Source: Mesorhizobium plurifarium (GTDB lineage: Bacteria; Pseudomonadota; Alphaproteobacteria; Rhizobiales; Rhizobiaceae). From it: a DNA stretch of 64,000 nucleotides. Below, one piece after another: positions 50,954-59,923 of this stretch. The stretch spans positions 165 through 64,164 of the forward strand of contig CCNB01000007.1 of the NCBI GenBank assembly GCA_000824785.1. The letters are read 5' to 3'. The position numbers were made by a program, and so were the translations under genes. How positions within the stretch are numbered: position 1 is the stretch's first letter; the number at the start of each line of letters is the position of its first letter. Below the pieces are notes generated by a model, which did no database searches, was not told the origin of the DNA, and saw only the letters and a program-made list of their open reading frames with translations.

Positions 50954-52335
50954 CCATCCGCTCGCTGCTCATAGCCAATCGCGGCGAGATCGCCGTGCGC
51001 ATCAATCGCGCCGCGAAGGCTCTGGGTATCCGCACCGTGCAGGTCTACAGCCAGGCGGATGCGAACTCGCTCGCGGTCACGCTGGCCGACGAAGCTATCG
51101 AGATAGGGCCGCCGGCAGCGCGCAAATCCTATCTGAACATCGACGCGGTCATGGCGGCAGCCACGGCGGCAAAAGTCGACGCCGTGCATCCCGGCTACGG
51201 CTTCCTCTCGGAAAATGCCGACTTCGCCGATGCGGTGACCGGAGCGGGGATCGCGTTTGTCGGCCCTTCGGGCGAGGCCATCCGGCTTCTGGGAGACAAG
51301 GTCGCCGCGCGCAAGGTGGCCGCGGAGGCTGGCGTTCCGACCGTACCGGGCAGCGACGGACGCGTCGCCAACGTCGAAGCGGCGCGCGGTATCGCCGACC
51401 GGATCGGCTTTCCGCTGATGATCAAGGCCGCGGCCGGAGGCGGCGGCCGCGGCATCCGCATCGTATCCTCGATGGAGGAATTCGAGCGCCAGTTCCCCCA
51501 GGCATCCGCTGAGGCGGCGGCGGCCTTCGGTGACGGTGGGTTGTATATCGAGAAGGTGATTGAGAAGGCCCGCCACATCGAGGTTCAGATCCTCGGCGAC
51601 GGCGAGAACTTCATCCACTGCTTCGAGCGCGAATGCTCGCTTCAGCGCCGCCGGCAGAAGGTCTGGGAAGAGGCGCCCTCGATGACCCTCAAGTCGCACG
51701 TGCGCGAGAAGCTCTGCGCCAGCGCGGTCGCCCTGGCGAAGGCTGTTTCCTATCGCGGCGCCGGCACGGTGGAATATCTTTACGACGATGCCACCGAGGC
51801 GTTCTACTTCATCGAGGTCAACACCCGCATCCAGGTTGAGCATCCCGTCACCGAGATGATCACCGGCATCGACCTCGTCCAGGAGATGCTGCGCATCGCC
51901 GGCGGCGAACCGCTTTCACTGCGGCAGGAGGATGTGCGCGTCTGCGGCCACGCCATTGAATGCCGGATCAATGCGGAAGACCCCTTCCGCGATTTCATGC
52001 CGGCACCGGGTCCCATCCATGAACTGGAGGTGCCCGATGGCGATCAGGTTCGCTTCGACACGCTGCTCTATGCAGGCTACGAGGTCTCGCCCTTCTACGA
52101 TTCCCTGCTCGGCAAGCTCATCGTGCACGGAAAGGACAGGGCCGATTGCCTGAGCCGGCTGCGCGCCGCCTTGGCGGCATTGAAGATCGTCGGCATCCCG
52201 ACCACCGCGCCGTTGCATCAGGCCCTCGCGGCCGATCCCGACGTGGCGGCCAGCCGCTATCACACACGTTTTCTGGAACCTTGGCTTCAGACCGTCTTTG
52301 CACCCGCGCAAGGCGGCAAGGAGGTGGCACGATGA
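50950..52335 (+). CDS. Biotin carboxylase (AccC-like)
   Basis: A 461-residue ATP-grasp biotin carboxylase: LLIANRGEIAVRINRAAKAL, DAVHPGYGFLSENADFADAV, IKAAAGGGGRGIRIVSSMEE (glycine-rich lid), FECSLQRRRQK-type segment (ERECSLQRRRQKVWEEAPS) and FIEVNTRIQVEHPVTEMITG (catalytic Glu/Asn/Arg). It makes carboxy-biotin on the adjacent carrier. The start is GTG at 50950. Since no carboxyltransferase beta/alpha genes are present, the acceptor is probably the PxpB/PxpC-type pair, as in urea carboxylase. Confidence 0.93.
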   Translation: MTIRSLLIANRGEIAVRINRAAKALGIRTVQVYSQADANSLAVTLADEAIEIGPPAARKSYLNIDAVMAAATAAKVDAVHPGYGFLSENADFADAVTGAGIAFVGPSGEAIRLLGDKVAARKVAAEAGVPTVPGSDGRVANVEAARGIADRIGFPLMIKAAAGGGGRGIRIVSSMEEFERQFPQASAEAAAAFGDGGLYIEKVIEKARHIEVQILGDGENFIHCFERECSLQRRRQKVWEEAPSMTLKSHVREKLCASAVALAKAVSYRGAGTVEYLYDDATEAFYFIEVNTRIQVEHPVTEMITGIDLVQEMLRIAGGEPLSLRQEDVRVCGHAIECRINAEDPFRDFMPAPGPIHELEVPDGDQVRFDTLLYAGYEVSPFYDSLLGKLIVHGKDRADCLSRLRAALAALKIVGIPTTAPLHQALAADPDVAASRYHTRFLEPWLQTVFAPAQGGKEVAR

Positions 52336-53204
52336 ACCGCTACACATTCGGCGGCGACGAGCATCTGTTCGTCGAGTGCGACGAGAGCATGTCGCTCGAG
52401 GCTTTCTTCAAAAGCCTCTCCATGACTACCGCGATCCGCGCAAGCAAGATCGCCGGCGTGACCGAGATATGCCCAGCCAACGCCTCCTTCCAGGTGAAGT
52501 TCGATCCGGACGTCATCTCTCCCGACGACATGCTGCGCGCGGTCAAGGCGATCGAGCAGGATGCGGAGAAGGCCGATCCGGTGATCGGCACGCGCATCGT
52601 GGAAATTCCGGTGTTCTACCAGGATCCATGGACGCACGAGACGCTGATGCGCTTTCGCGAGCGGCATCAGGACCCGTCCTCCACGGACATCGAATACGCA
52701 GCGCGCATCAACGGCCTCGACGGCGTCGATGCCTTCGTCGCCGCGCATAGCGGTTCACCCTGGTTCGTATCGATGGTCGGTTTCGTCGCCGGCCTGCCGT
52801 TCATGTACCAAATGGTGGAACGGCAGCGGCAGATCGAGGTGCCGAAATACCTGCGCCCCCGCACCGACACGCCCCGTCTCACAGTGGGACATGGCGGCTG
52901 CTTCGGCTGCATCTATTCGGTGCGCGGCGCCGGCGGCTACCAGATGTTCGGCATCACCCCAATGCCGATCTACGATCCGACCCAGACGACCAGCTATCTG
53001 CGCGATTTCATGGTGTTCTTCCGCCCCGGAGACATCGTGAAGTTCAAGCCTGTCCGCCGCGACGAATATGACGTTACCGTCGCCGATGTCGACGCCGGCC
53101 GCTTCGCTCCGAGAATGCGCGACGTGACCTTCGATCTGCGCGAATTCACCAAGGACATGGACGCCTATAACCGCAGCCTGGAGGACAAGCTCAATGACCG
53201 CTAG
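52332..53204 (+). CDS. pxpB: Divergent 5-oxoprolinase subunit B / allophanate hydrolase subunit 1 family protein
   Basis: A 290-residue AHS1 (KipI/PxpB) protein, overlapping the biotin carboxylase by 4 bp. Fold landmarks are present (MSLEAFFKSLSMTTAIRASK; FVSMVGFVAGLPFMYQM; YQMFGITPMPIYDP). The usual PxpB signatures are altered: F-x-P-G-F-x-Y-L is FVAGLPFMY, G-G-x-Q-T-G-I-Y is GHGGCFGCIYS, and S-P-G-G-W is RGAGGY. This suggests a different substrate or role from E. coli PxpB, perhaps the carboxyl-transfer face as in urea carboxylase. Confidence 0.82.
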   Translation: MNRYTFGGDEHLFVECDESMSLEAFFKSLSMTTAIRASKIAGVTEICPANASFQVKFDPDVISPDDMLRAVKAIEQDAEKADPVIGTRIVEIPVFYQDPWTHETLMRFRERHQDPSSTDIEYAARINGLDGVDAFVAAHSGSPWFVSMVGFVAGLPFMYQMVERQRQIEVPKYLRPRTDTPRLTVGHGGCFGCIYSVRGAGGYQMFGITPMPIYDPTQTTSYLRDFMVFFRPGDIVKFKPVRRDEYDVTVADVDAGRFAPRMRDVTFDLREFTKDMDAYNRSLEDKLNDR

Positions 53205-54165
53205 GGTTCTCAATCCGGGGTTGTCCACGACCGTGCAGGACCTTGGCCGGCCGGGCTATTTCCATCTCGGCATCCCGATCGGCGGCGCGATGGACAATCT
53301 TGCCCTGCGCGCCGCCAACCTGCTGGTCGGCAACGACGAGGGCGCGGCCGGCCTCGAAGCGGTTTTCACCGGCCCGGAACTGGAGTTCACCGCCGACGCG
53401 CTCGTCGCCGTCACCGGCGCCGACATGCCCATCAAGATCGACGGCCAAGAGCAGCCGTCCTGGACCGCCCTGCGTGTCAAGGCCGGCCAGGTGTTGAGCT
53501 TCGGCTTCCTCAAGGCCGGCGCGCGTATCTACGTCGCCGTCGCAGGCGGCATTGATGTCCCGGAGGCCTTGGGCAGTCGCTCGACCTATCCGATCGGGGC
53601 CCTCGGCGGCTTCAAGGGCCGCCCGATAGCGAAAGGCGACGAACTGCCGATCGGCAAAGCCACCTTGGCCCGCGATGGCCGCAGCCTGCCCGAGCCGCTG
53701 CGGCGCTGTCCAGCCATGCCGGCGGAACTGCGCGTGCTTCCCGGCCTCTACTGGCATCGGATCGTTGAAGGCTCGCACCGCAGCTTTTTCGAGGACACAT
53801 GGAAGGTGGCGCCCGAGGCCGATCGCATGGGCTACCGTTTCCGCGGCGGCGCGCGGCTTGAGTTCGTCGAGCGCCAGCAGCCTTTCGGCGCCGGCTCGGA
53901 CCCATCCAACATCGTCGACAGCTGCTATCCATATGGCTCGATCCAAGTTCCGGGAGGGACCGAGCCGATCATCCTGCACCGCGACGCGGTCTCCGGTGGC
54001 GGTTACTTCATGGTCGGCACGGTCGTGTCCGCCGACATGGACCTGATCGGTCAGTTGCAGCCGAACACGCCGACACGATTCGTCAGGATCGACATGGCGG
54101 CGGCCTTGCAGGCGCGCGCCGATCGGGCGGCATTGCTCAACAGAGTCCGCGAGGCGCTTCACTAG
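53194..54165 (+). CDS. pxpC: Biotin-dependent carboxyltransferase family protein (PxpC/AHS2/KipA)
   Basis: A 323-residue AHS2 protein: VLNPGLSTTVQDLGRPGYFH, LGIPIGGAMDNLALRAANLL, GARIYVAVAGGIDVPEALGS and the C-terminal GGTEPIILHRDAVSGGGYFM. These match PxpC and the carboxyltransferase half of urea carboxylase, and are better conserved than those of the adjacent PxpB. It overlaps pxpB by 11 bp. It probably forms the B/C complex that works with PxpA copy 2. Confidence 0.88.
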   Translation: MTARVLNPGLSTTVQDLGRPGYFHLGIPIGGAMDNLALRAANLLVGNDEGAAGLEAVFTGPELEFTADALVAVTGADMPIKIDGQEQPSWTALRVKAGQVLSFGFLKAGARIYVAVAGGIDVPEALGSRSTYPIGALGGFKGRPIAKGDELPIGKATLARDGRSLPEPLRRCPAMPAELRVLPGLYWHRIVEGSHRSFFEDTWKVAPEADRMGYRFRGGARLEFVERQQPFGAGSDPSNIVDSCYPYGSIQVPGGTEPIILHRDAVSGGGYFMVGTVVSADMDLIGQLQPNTPTRFVRIDMAAALQARADRAALLNRVREALH

Positions 54166-54229
54166 GCGCGTGCAGGCGCGCCGAGGTGTCCCGCGGGAAA
54201 GAGATCCAGCATCAAAAAAGGGGAATGAA

Positions 54230-55297
54230 ATGAAAACTCTAGTGAAATTCCTGCTTGCCGGTTCGGTCGTTGCGCTGGCCGGCGTTGCATACGCCAAAGA
54301 CTGGTTTCCTTATGACGCGGCCAAGATCGAGCCGCCTTTCACGGCTGACGGAAAGTCGGTTGACGTGTCTTACGTGCCGCTCGACAAGGCCAGCAAACCT
54401 TGGAAGATCTGCGTTTCGTTCCCGCATATGAAGGACGCCTACTGGCTCGGCGTCGACTACGGCGTAGCGGAAGAGGCCAAGCGCCTCGGTGTGTCGATGA
54501 ACCTGCTCGACGCCGGCGGCTACACCGAGCTCAACACGCAGATTTCCCAGATCGAAGATTGCGTGGCCAATGGCGCCCAGGCCGTGATCATCGGCGCCAT
54601 CTCCTTCGATGGCCTCAACAACCTCGTGGCCGAGATCCGCAAGAAGAACATCCCCGTGATCGATGTCATCAACGGGATTTCTTCACCGGAGGTTTCCGCC
54701 AAGTCGCTGGTCTCCTTCTATACGATGGGCCATTCGGCGGGTGAGTATCTGGCCAAGAAGCATCCCTCGGGCAGCGAGGAAGTGAAGGTCGGCTGGTTCC
54801 CCGGACCCGCCGGCGCCGGCTGGGTCGAAGCCGCCAACAAGGGGTTCCTCGATGCGGTGAAAGGTACCGCTGTGAAGGTGCTGGACCCGAAATACGGCGA
54901 CACCGGCAAGGAGGTGCAGCTGAAGCTTGTCGAGGACGAGCTGCAGGCCAATCCGGACATGCGCTATGTCGTCGGCACCGCCGTGACCGCGGAAGCAGCG
55001 CAGGGACTGATCCGCGAGCGCGACCTGCAGGGCAAGGTCGATCTTCTGGCCTTCTACATGACGCCCGGCGTCTTTGAAGGCATCAAGCGCGGCTTCATCC
55101 TCGCCGCGCCGGCTGACTCCATGGTTATTCAGGGTCGCATCGCCATCGACCAGGCCGTGCGCATCCTGGAAGACAAGGATTACATCAAGCACGTCGGGCC
55201 GAAGATATTCGTCGTCGACCCGACCAACGTGAACACGGTCGAGCGCGACACGATCCTGCCGCCGGATAACTACAAGCCGGTCTTCAAGGTCAATTAG
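54230..55297 (+). CDS. TorT-like periplasmic binding protein
   Basis: A 355-residue periplasmic protein with a Sec signal (LVKFLLAGSVVALAGVAYA). It follows E. coli TorT closely in layout: KPWKICVSFPHMKDAYWLGV, MNLLDAGGYTELNTQISQIE, GTAVTAEAAQGL and FEGIKRGFILAAPADSMVIQ. TorT senses trimethylamine N-oxide with the TorS kinase; here the gene is followed by an ABC ATPase and permease, so it more likely delivers a ligand for import. The ATG at 54230 lies after GGGGAATGAA. Its substrate is probably that of the enzymes around it. Confidence 0.85.
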   Translation: MKTLVKFLLAGSVVALAGVAYAKDWFPYDAAKIEPPFTADGKSVDVSYVPLDKASKPWKICVSFPHMKDAYWLGVDYGVAEEAKRLGVSMNLLDAGGYTELNTQISQIEDCVANGAQAVIIGAISFDGLNNLVAEIRKKNIPVIDVINGISSPEVSAKSLVSFYTMGHSAGEYLAKKHPSGSEEVKVGWFPGPAGAGWVEAANKGFLDAVKGTAVKVLDPKYGDTGKEVQLKLVEDELQANPDMRYVVGTAVTAEAAQGLIRERDLQGKVDLLAFYMTPGVFEGIKRGFILAAPADSMVIQGRIAIDQAVRILEDKDYIKHVGPKIFVVDPTNVNTVERDTILPPDNYKPVFKVN

Positions 55298-55304
55298 CAT
55301 CGCT

Positions 55305-55335
55305 GCGCGCCGGCCCCGCGACGGAGCCGGCGCGC
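55305..55335 (+). terminator. Perfect 10-bp hairpin after the TorT-like gene
   Basis: GCGCGCCGGC (55305-55314) pairs with GCCGGCGCGC (55326-55335) around an 11-nt loop, 7 bases after the binding-protein stop and 22 bases before the ATPase gene. No T tract, so it is more likely an mRNA stabiliser than a full terminator. Confidence 0.5.
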
Positions 55336-55357
55336 CTCTCAGGGACGGGACCCGGCA

Positions 55358-56863
55358 ATGGCGCCACTGGTCGAAATGACCGGCATCACCAAGGAATTCA
55401 CGGGCGTGAAGGCGCTTTCGGGCGTCGATTTCCGCCTCGAGCCCGGTGAAGTGCATGTACTGTTCGGCGAGAACGGCGCCGGCAAATCTACGCTGATCTC
55501 CATCCTGTCAGGCGTCTTCAGGCAGACAGTTGGAACCTTGCGCATTGACGGCGTCGAAGCCGAGCTGAACTCGGTCCACGACGCCGCCGCGCGCGGCATA
55601 GGCACGGTGTTCCAGGAGTTCTCGCTCGTTCCGACATTGCGCGTCTTCGAGAACATGTATCTCGGCCGCGAGCCGCGCTCGGGTCCGTTCATCGACCGCG
55701 GCGCGATGCGCGACGGCGCGCGGCGGGTTTTCACCGAGCTCGGCTTCGACATCGACATCAACCGGCGCGTATCCGACCTGTCGCGCGCCCAGCAGCAGAT
55801 GGTCGAGATCGGCAAGGCGCTCCTGGCTAGGGCGCGGGTCCTCATCCTCGACGAGCCGACCGCATCGCTGACGGAAAAGGAAACACGCAAGCTCTTCGAT
55901 TTCATCGTCAAGGCCAAGGCCGACGGGGTCGGCATCGTCTACATTTCCCATCGCATCCAGGAATTCGCCCAGATCGCCGATCGCATCAGCGTTCTGCGCG
56001 ACGGCCGGCTGATCGGAACGGTCTCGGCACGGGGCACCAGCGAGCGCGAATTGGTGGAGTTGATGACCGGCCGCTCGATCGATCAGATCTACCCCGACAT
56101 TTCCCGCACGCGCGACGGCGCGACCGTGATGTCGCTGCGCAACGTGCAGACCTGGGGCGTGCGCGGCGCATCGATCCAGGTTCGGGCGGGAGAGGTGCTG
56201 GGCGTCGCCGGCCTTGTCGGCAGCGGCAAGTCGCGTGTGTGGCGCGGCGCGTTGGGGCTGCAGCCGCTTATTTCTGGTCAGATCAGCCTCAAGGGCCGCG
56301 ACGTCACCGGGTTGCCGACACGCAAGCTGCTGCGTGACGGCATCTTCTATCTTTCGCCGGACCGCAAGAACGAGGGTCTCCAGCTGATGGCGACGGCGCG
56401 CGACAACATTGCCCTGTCGCTGCTCGACCGTCCCGACGTATCTCGATCCCTAGGATTCGTCTCGCCGGGGCGGATCCGGCAGCTATCCTCCGAGATCGGC
56501 CGGCGCGTCGATATTTCTCCGGCTTACATGAAGCGCGCCGTAGTCAACCTGTCCGGCGGCAATCAGCAGAAGGTCCTGTTCGGCAAAGGCTTCGGCCAGG
56601 AACGCGAGGTCTATATTTTCGACGAGCCGACCGTCGGCGTCGACATGGGGACACGCGCGGCGCTCTATCGGCTCATCAAGGAAATCGCCGAGGCGGGCAA
56701 AGCCGTCGTGCTGATATCTTCGGACCTGCCCGAAGTCATGAACCTCGCCCATCGCCTGCTGGTGTTCTCGCAGGGACGCATCTCGGCGGAGCTCGAAGGG
56801 CCATCGATAACCGAGGAAAACGTGCTGAAGCACTTCTTCACTGATGCAAGGGAACCGGCATGA
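55358..56863 (+). CDS. ABC transporter ATPase with two nucleotide-binding domains (RbsA type)
   Basis: A 501-residue double ATPase: Walker A VLFGENGAGKSTLISILSG, Walker B RVLILDEPTASLTEKETRK, then VAGLVGSGKSRVWRGALG, signature VNLSGGNQQKVLFGKGF and EVYIFDEPTVGVDMGTRAAL. Unlike most RbsA-type proteins the second domain also keeps a near-complete Walker A (G-S-G-K-S). It overlaps the permease gene by 4 bp. Confidence 0.92.
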   Translation: MAPLVEMTGITKEFTGVKALSGVDFRLEPGEVHVLFGENGAGKSTLISILSGVFRQTVGTLRIDGVEAELNSVHDAAARGIGTVFQEFSLVPTLRVFENMYLGREPRSGPFIDRGAMRDGARRVFTELGFDIDINRRVSDLSRAQQQMVEIGKALLARARVLILDEPTASLTEKETRKLFDFIVKAKADGVGIVYISHRIQEFAQIADRISVLRDGRLIGTVSARGTSERELVELMTGRSIDQIYPDISRTRDGATVMSLRNVQTWGVRGASIQVRAGEVLGVAGLVGSGKSRVWRGALGLQPLISGQISLKGRDVTGLPTRKLLRDGIFYLSPDRKNEGLQLMATARDNIALSLLDRPDVSRSLGFVSPGRIRQLSSEIGRRVDISPAYMKRAVVNLSGGNQQKVLFGKGFGQEREVYIFDEPTVGVDMGTRAALYRLIKEIAEAGKAVVLISSDLPEVMNLAHRLLVFSQGRISAELEGPSITEENVLKHFFTDAREPA

Positions 56864-57903
56864 CCGTTCCAGGGAGCGACCGGGCCATGACAGACCAGTC
56901 CGCGAGCAAGCTTGCCGGCCCCGCCGGTCTGCTGAAGGCCTTGTTCATCAGGCTGGGCGTGCTGCCCTTCTTCCTTGCCGCCGCGCTGATCATATTCTCG
57001 CTGGTGTCGACCCAGTTTCTGTCGATGCAGAACCTCACCAATGTCGCCAGGCAGTCCGTCTATCTCGTTCTGGTGTCGCTTGGGCAGATGCTGGTCCTGA
57101 TATCGGGCGGCTTCGACCTGGCAGTCGGAACCGCGATCGCCGTGACCTCCGTTGTCTCGGCCATGGCCATGGTGGCGCTTGCGGCGTGGATGCCGGATAT
57201 GGTGTGGGTCGCGATCCTGCTCGGCGGCCTTGCCGGCTTCGGGTCCGCCTTGCTCATCGGCGCCCTGAACGGGCTCGGCGTCGCCCAGTTCGGGGTCTCG
57301 CCCTTCATCATGACGCTCGGCGTCCAGTCCGTCGGCGCTGGCATCGCCTTGTTCCTGACCGGCGGCGTCCCGGTTTCCGGCCTTCCCTTCGAGTTCGGCA
57401 ACTTCTTCGGCTTTGGCAGGATCTTCGGCGTGCCAGTGCCGGTCCTGTTTGCGTTGGTGGGGATCGTCGTCATCTGGCTGCTGATGAACCGGACCCGCTT
57501 CGGTGCCCATCTTTATGCCGTCGGCGGCAATCTCAAGGCTGCCAACTTGTCCGGCGTCCACACCAAGCGCACGCTGTTTCTCGCCTATGTCGCCTGCGCG
57601 CTGCTCTCCTCGATCGCCGGCGTCTTGATGACGGCCCGCGTGGAGTCCGGAGAGACCAATCTCGGCGGCACGATCGCGCTGGAATCGATCGCTGCCTGTG
57701 TGATCGCCGGTGTTTCCCTGCGGGGCGGCATCGGCCGCGTCGAGAATGTGGTGCTCGGCGCCTTCTTCATCACGCTGCTGCAGAACGGCATGAACATGGC
57801 GCAGATCGGCTCCTACCTGCAGATGATCCTGCTCGGTTCGCTGCTGATCCTCGCCGTCATCTTCGATCAGGTGCGCTACCGCATGCTCATGGGCATTCGC
57901 TGA
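56860..57903 (+). CDS. ABC transporter permease (RbsC type)
   Basis: A 347-residue permease with about ten helices and BPD_transp_2 motifs VLISGGFDLAVGSAIAVTS-like (GGFDLAVGTAIAVTSVV), LYAVGGNLKAANLSGVHTKR and VIAGVSLRGGIGRVENVVLG. It is the only permease of this transporter, so it presumably forms a homodimer. A second ATG at 56887 (MTDQSASK) is also possible. Confidence 0.9.
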   Translation: MTVPGSDRAMTDQSASKLAGPAGLLKALFIRLGVLPFFLAAALIIFSLVSTQFLSMQNLTNVARQSVYLVLVSLGQMLVLISGGFDLAVGTAIAVTSVVSAMAMVALAAWMPDMVWVAILLGGLAGFGSALLIGALNGLGVAQFGVSPFIMTLGVQSVGAGIALFLTGGVPVSGLPFEFGNFFGFGRIFGVPVPVLFALVGIVVIWLLMNRTRFGAHLYAVGGNLKAANLSGVHTKRTLFLAYVACALLSSIAGVLMTARVESGETNLGGTIALESIAACVIAGVSLRGGIGRVENVVLGAFFITLLQNGMNMAQIGSYLQMILLGSLLILAVIFDQVRYRMLMGIR

Positions 57904-57937
57904 ACCTGCCAACCCGATTCCTACCGGAGGATCAATC

Positions 57938-58531
57938 ATGCATTCGAACCATTCAACTCTGGCGCAGCAGATCATTCCCGGCCATGCGAGCCTGACGCGC
58001 AACATCATGCTGGCGATCGGCGGATCGTTACTCTTGTGGGCGTCGGCCAAGCTCCAGGTGCCGTTTTACCCGGTCCCGATGACCATGCAGACTTTCGTCG
58101 TCCTGATGATCGGCACGGTCTATGGCTGGCGCTTGGGCGTTGCCACGGTCGGTCTCTATCTGCTGGAAGGCGCGCTCGGCCTGCCGGTTTTCGCCGGCAC
58201 GCCGGAAAAGGGCATCGGCCTCGCCTACATTGTCGGCCCGACCGGCGGCTACCTCGTTGGCTATCTTGTCGCGGCCGCGGTGACAGGCGCGCTGGCGGGC
58301 ATAGGCTGGGACCGCCGGGCATCGACCACCATCCTGTCCATGCTGGCCGGCACTGCGGTCATCTATGCCTCCGGTCTTGCCTGGCTCGGCACGGTCGTGG
58401 GTTGGGACAAGCCGGTCCTGGCTTGGGGGCTGATACCGTTCCTGCTCGGCGACGTGCTCAAGCTTGCGCTTGCCGCCGCCATCCTGCCGCTGACATGGAA
58501 GCTGGTCGCCAAAGATCCTTCGCCCCGGTAG
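57938..58531 (+). CDS. bioY: Biotin transporter BioY
   Basis: A 197-residue S-component with six helices. Motifs: LLLWASAKLQVPFYPVPMTM, QTFVVLMIGTVYGWRLGVAT and the biotin-binding YIVGPTGGYLVGYLVAA. A good GGAGG precedes the ATG. No EcfA/EcfT genes are adjacent, so it either works alone or shares a remote module. Its place between a transporter and a molybdenum hydroxylase, in the same run as a biotin carboxylase and carrier, suggests that the operon secures its own cofactor. Confidence 0.92.
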   Translation: MHSNHSTLAQQIIPGHASLTRNIMLAIGGSLLLWASAKLQVPFYPVPMTMQTFVVLMIGTVYGWRLGVATVGLYLLEGALGLPVFAGTPEKGIGLAYIVGPTGGYLVGYLVAAAVTGALAGIGWDRRASTTILSMLAGTAVIYASGLAWLGTVVGWDKPVLAWGLIPFLLGDVLKLALAAAILPLTWKLVAKDPSPR

Positions 58532-58577
58532 GGGCGGGGATTTGATCTCTGTTTCAGCACCAAGAAAAGGACGAACC

Positions 58578-59441
58578 GTGCGGGCCCCCGATGACGAAAA
58601 CCTTTTCATAGCTGGCACGGTCCCCGATGCTCTTGCCGCTCTTGCCAGCCATGGCGTCGGGGCCATGCCGTTTGCAGGGGGGACATGGATCATGCGCGCG
58701 CCGATAAGGCGTGAGCCGCAGGCCGCGTTTTATGTGAGCCTCGACCGCATTCCCGAATTGAGCGCGGTCGATATCGCGATCGACCGCATTCGGATCGGCG
58801 CCTGTGTCACCCACAGCAGGCTCGCGGCGCAACTGGCCGAGGTCGAGCCTTGTCACGGCCTCGTCACCGCCGCCGGCAGCGCCGCCAATCCGGCGATAAG
58901 GGGGATGGCGACCGTCGGGGGAAATCTTTCCACCTGGGATTTTCCGGCCGCCGATCTGCCGCCCGCGCTGCTGTGCCTCGACGCGGAAGTCGAACTTGCC
59001 ACCACCGATGGGCGGCAGCGCCTGCCGTTCGAACGGTTTCTTGCCACGCGCCGCGAGCTGAGGCCCGGAACGCTCCTGACCGGCGTGACCATACCTCGCC
59101 GGCCGGTCCGCACCGCGCACGCAAGATTGCCGCTGCGCAAAGCCGGTGACTATCCCGTGGCGATCGTGAGCCTTGCGATCCTGCTGGACCGCAATGGCGC
59201 TGTGGAGGACGCAAGTGTGGCGGTGGGTTCCGTGGAATCCACAGCGCGGCGCTGGCCGGAACTTGAGAGAAAGCTGGTGGGGCATCCGCTCGACCCGGAA
59301 ACGGCGAGAGTGCTGGCCGAGGCCGAGCTTGGCGCCTTTACCGGGCGCGACGGCGTCGAGGCGCCGGGGTGGTATCGCCTGCAGGTCCTGCCGGCGCTGA
59401 TGCGGCGCGCGGTCGATGCCGCCTTGCGCAGTCAATCCTGA
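58578..59441 (+). CDS. Molybdenum hydroxylase FAD subunit (CoxM/XdhB type)
   Basis: A 287-residue FAD-binding protein of the xanthine dehydrogenase/CO dehydrogenase medium-subunit family: HGVGAMPFAGGTWIMRAPIR (first FAD loop), AAGSAANPAIRGMATVGGNL (second FAD loop, ending in the typical T-V-G-G-N) and PLRKAGDYPVAIVSLAILL. The GTG at 58578 after AAAAGGA is chosen; an in-frame TTG at 58542 is possible. It forms a heterotrimer with the next two gene products and passes electrons from the iron-sulfur subunit to an acceptor. Confidence 0.9.
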   Translation: MRAPDDENLFIAGTVPDALAALASHGVGAMPFAGGTWIMRAPIRREPQAAFYVSLDRIPELSAVDIAIDRIRIGACVTHSRLAAQLAEVEPCHGLVTAAGSAANPAIRGMATVGGNLSTWDFPAADLPPALLCLDAEVELATTDGRQRLPFERFLATRRELRPGTLLTGVTIPRRPVRTAHARLPLRKAGDYPVAIVSLAILLDRNGAVEDASVAVGSVESTARRWPELERKLVGHPLDPETARVLAEAELGAFTGRDGVEAPGWYRLQVLPALMRRAVDAALRSQS

Positions 59442-59460
59442 GGACGAGCGGAGGGCAGGC

Positions 59461-59919
59461 ATGGCGACGACACTGACGGTCAATGGCGAGCGGCGCGTTT
59501 CGGCGCGTGGTCCGATGACGGCCCTCATCGACGTGCTGCGCGACGAGTTCTTCCTGACCGGCGCCAAGTCGGTGTGCCGGGAGGGCGCTTGCGGGGCCTG
59601 CACAGTCCATGTCGACGGCCAGCCGGTCGTGTCCTGCCTGGCTCCCATTGGCACGCTTGAGGGGCGCGAGATACGTACCGTGGAATCGCTTGCCGAAGCC
59701 AGTGAGCCATCCGCCCTGCAGCAGATCATGGAAGAGCACGACGTGGTCCAGTGCGGCATGTGCTTTCCCGGGATCCTAATGGTTCTCACAGGCTTCCTGC
59801 GCGAATGCCCGCATGCCGGCAGGGACGAGATCAAGGCGGCATTGGTCGGCAACATCTGCCGCTGCACCGGCTACGAGCGGCTGGTCGATGCGGCGGCGGC
59901 GCTCGCCCGGCGGAACTGA
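59461..59919 (+). CDS. Molybdenum hydroxylase iron-sulfur subunit (CoxS/XdhA type)
   Basis: A 152-residue protein with a plant-type ferredoxin domain (CREGACGACTVHVDGQPVVSC) and a C-terminal helical [2Fe-2S] domain (QCGMCFPGILM and NICRCTGYERLVDA), all eight Cys present. It carries electrons from the molybdenum site to FAD. It begins 19 bases after the FAD subunit and ends 4 bases before the large subunit. Confidence 0.93.
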   Translation: MATTLTVNGERRVSARGPMTALIDVLRDEFFLTGAKSVCREGACGACTVHVDGQPVVSCLAPIGTLEGREIRTVESLAEASEPSALQQIMEEHDVVQCGMCFPGILMVLTGFLRECPHAGRDEIKAALVGNICRCTGYERLVDAAAALARRN

Positions 59920-59923
59920 ACCG

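Noticed and set aside
50711..52335. Housekeeping acetyl-CoA carboxylase accB-accC
   Set aside because: The carrier is only 80 residues with an E-V-M-K-S site, and the pair is embedded between pxpA and pxpB with overlaps; the housekeeping pair is expected elsewhere.
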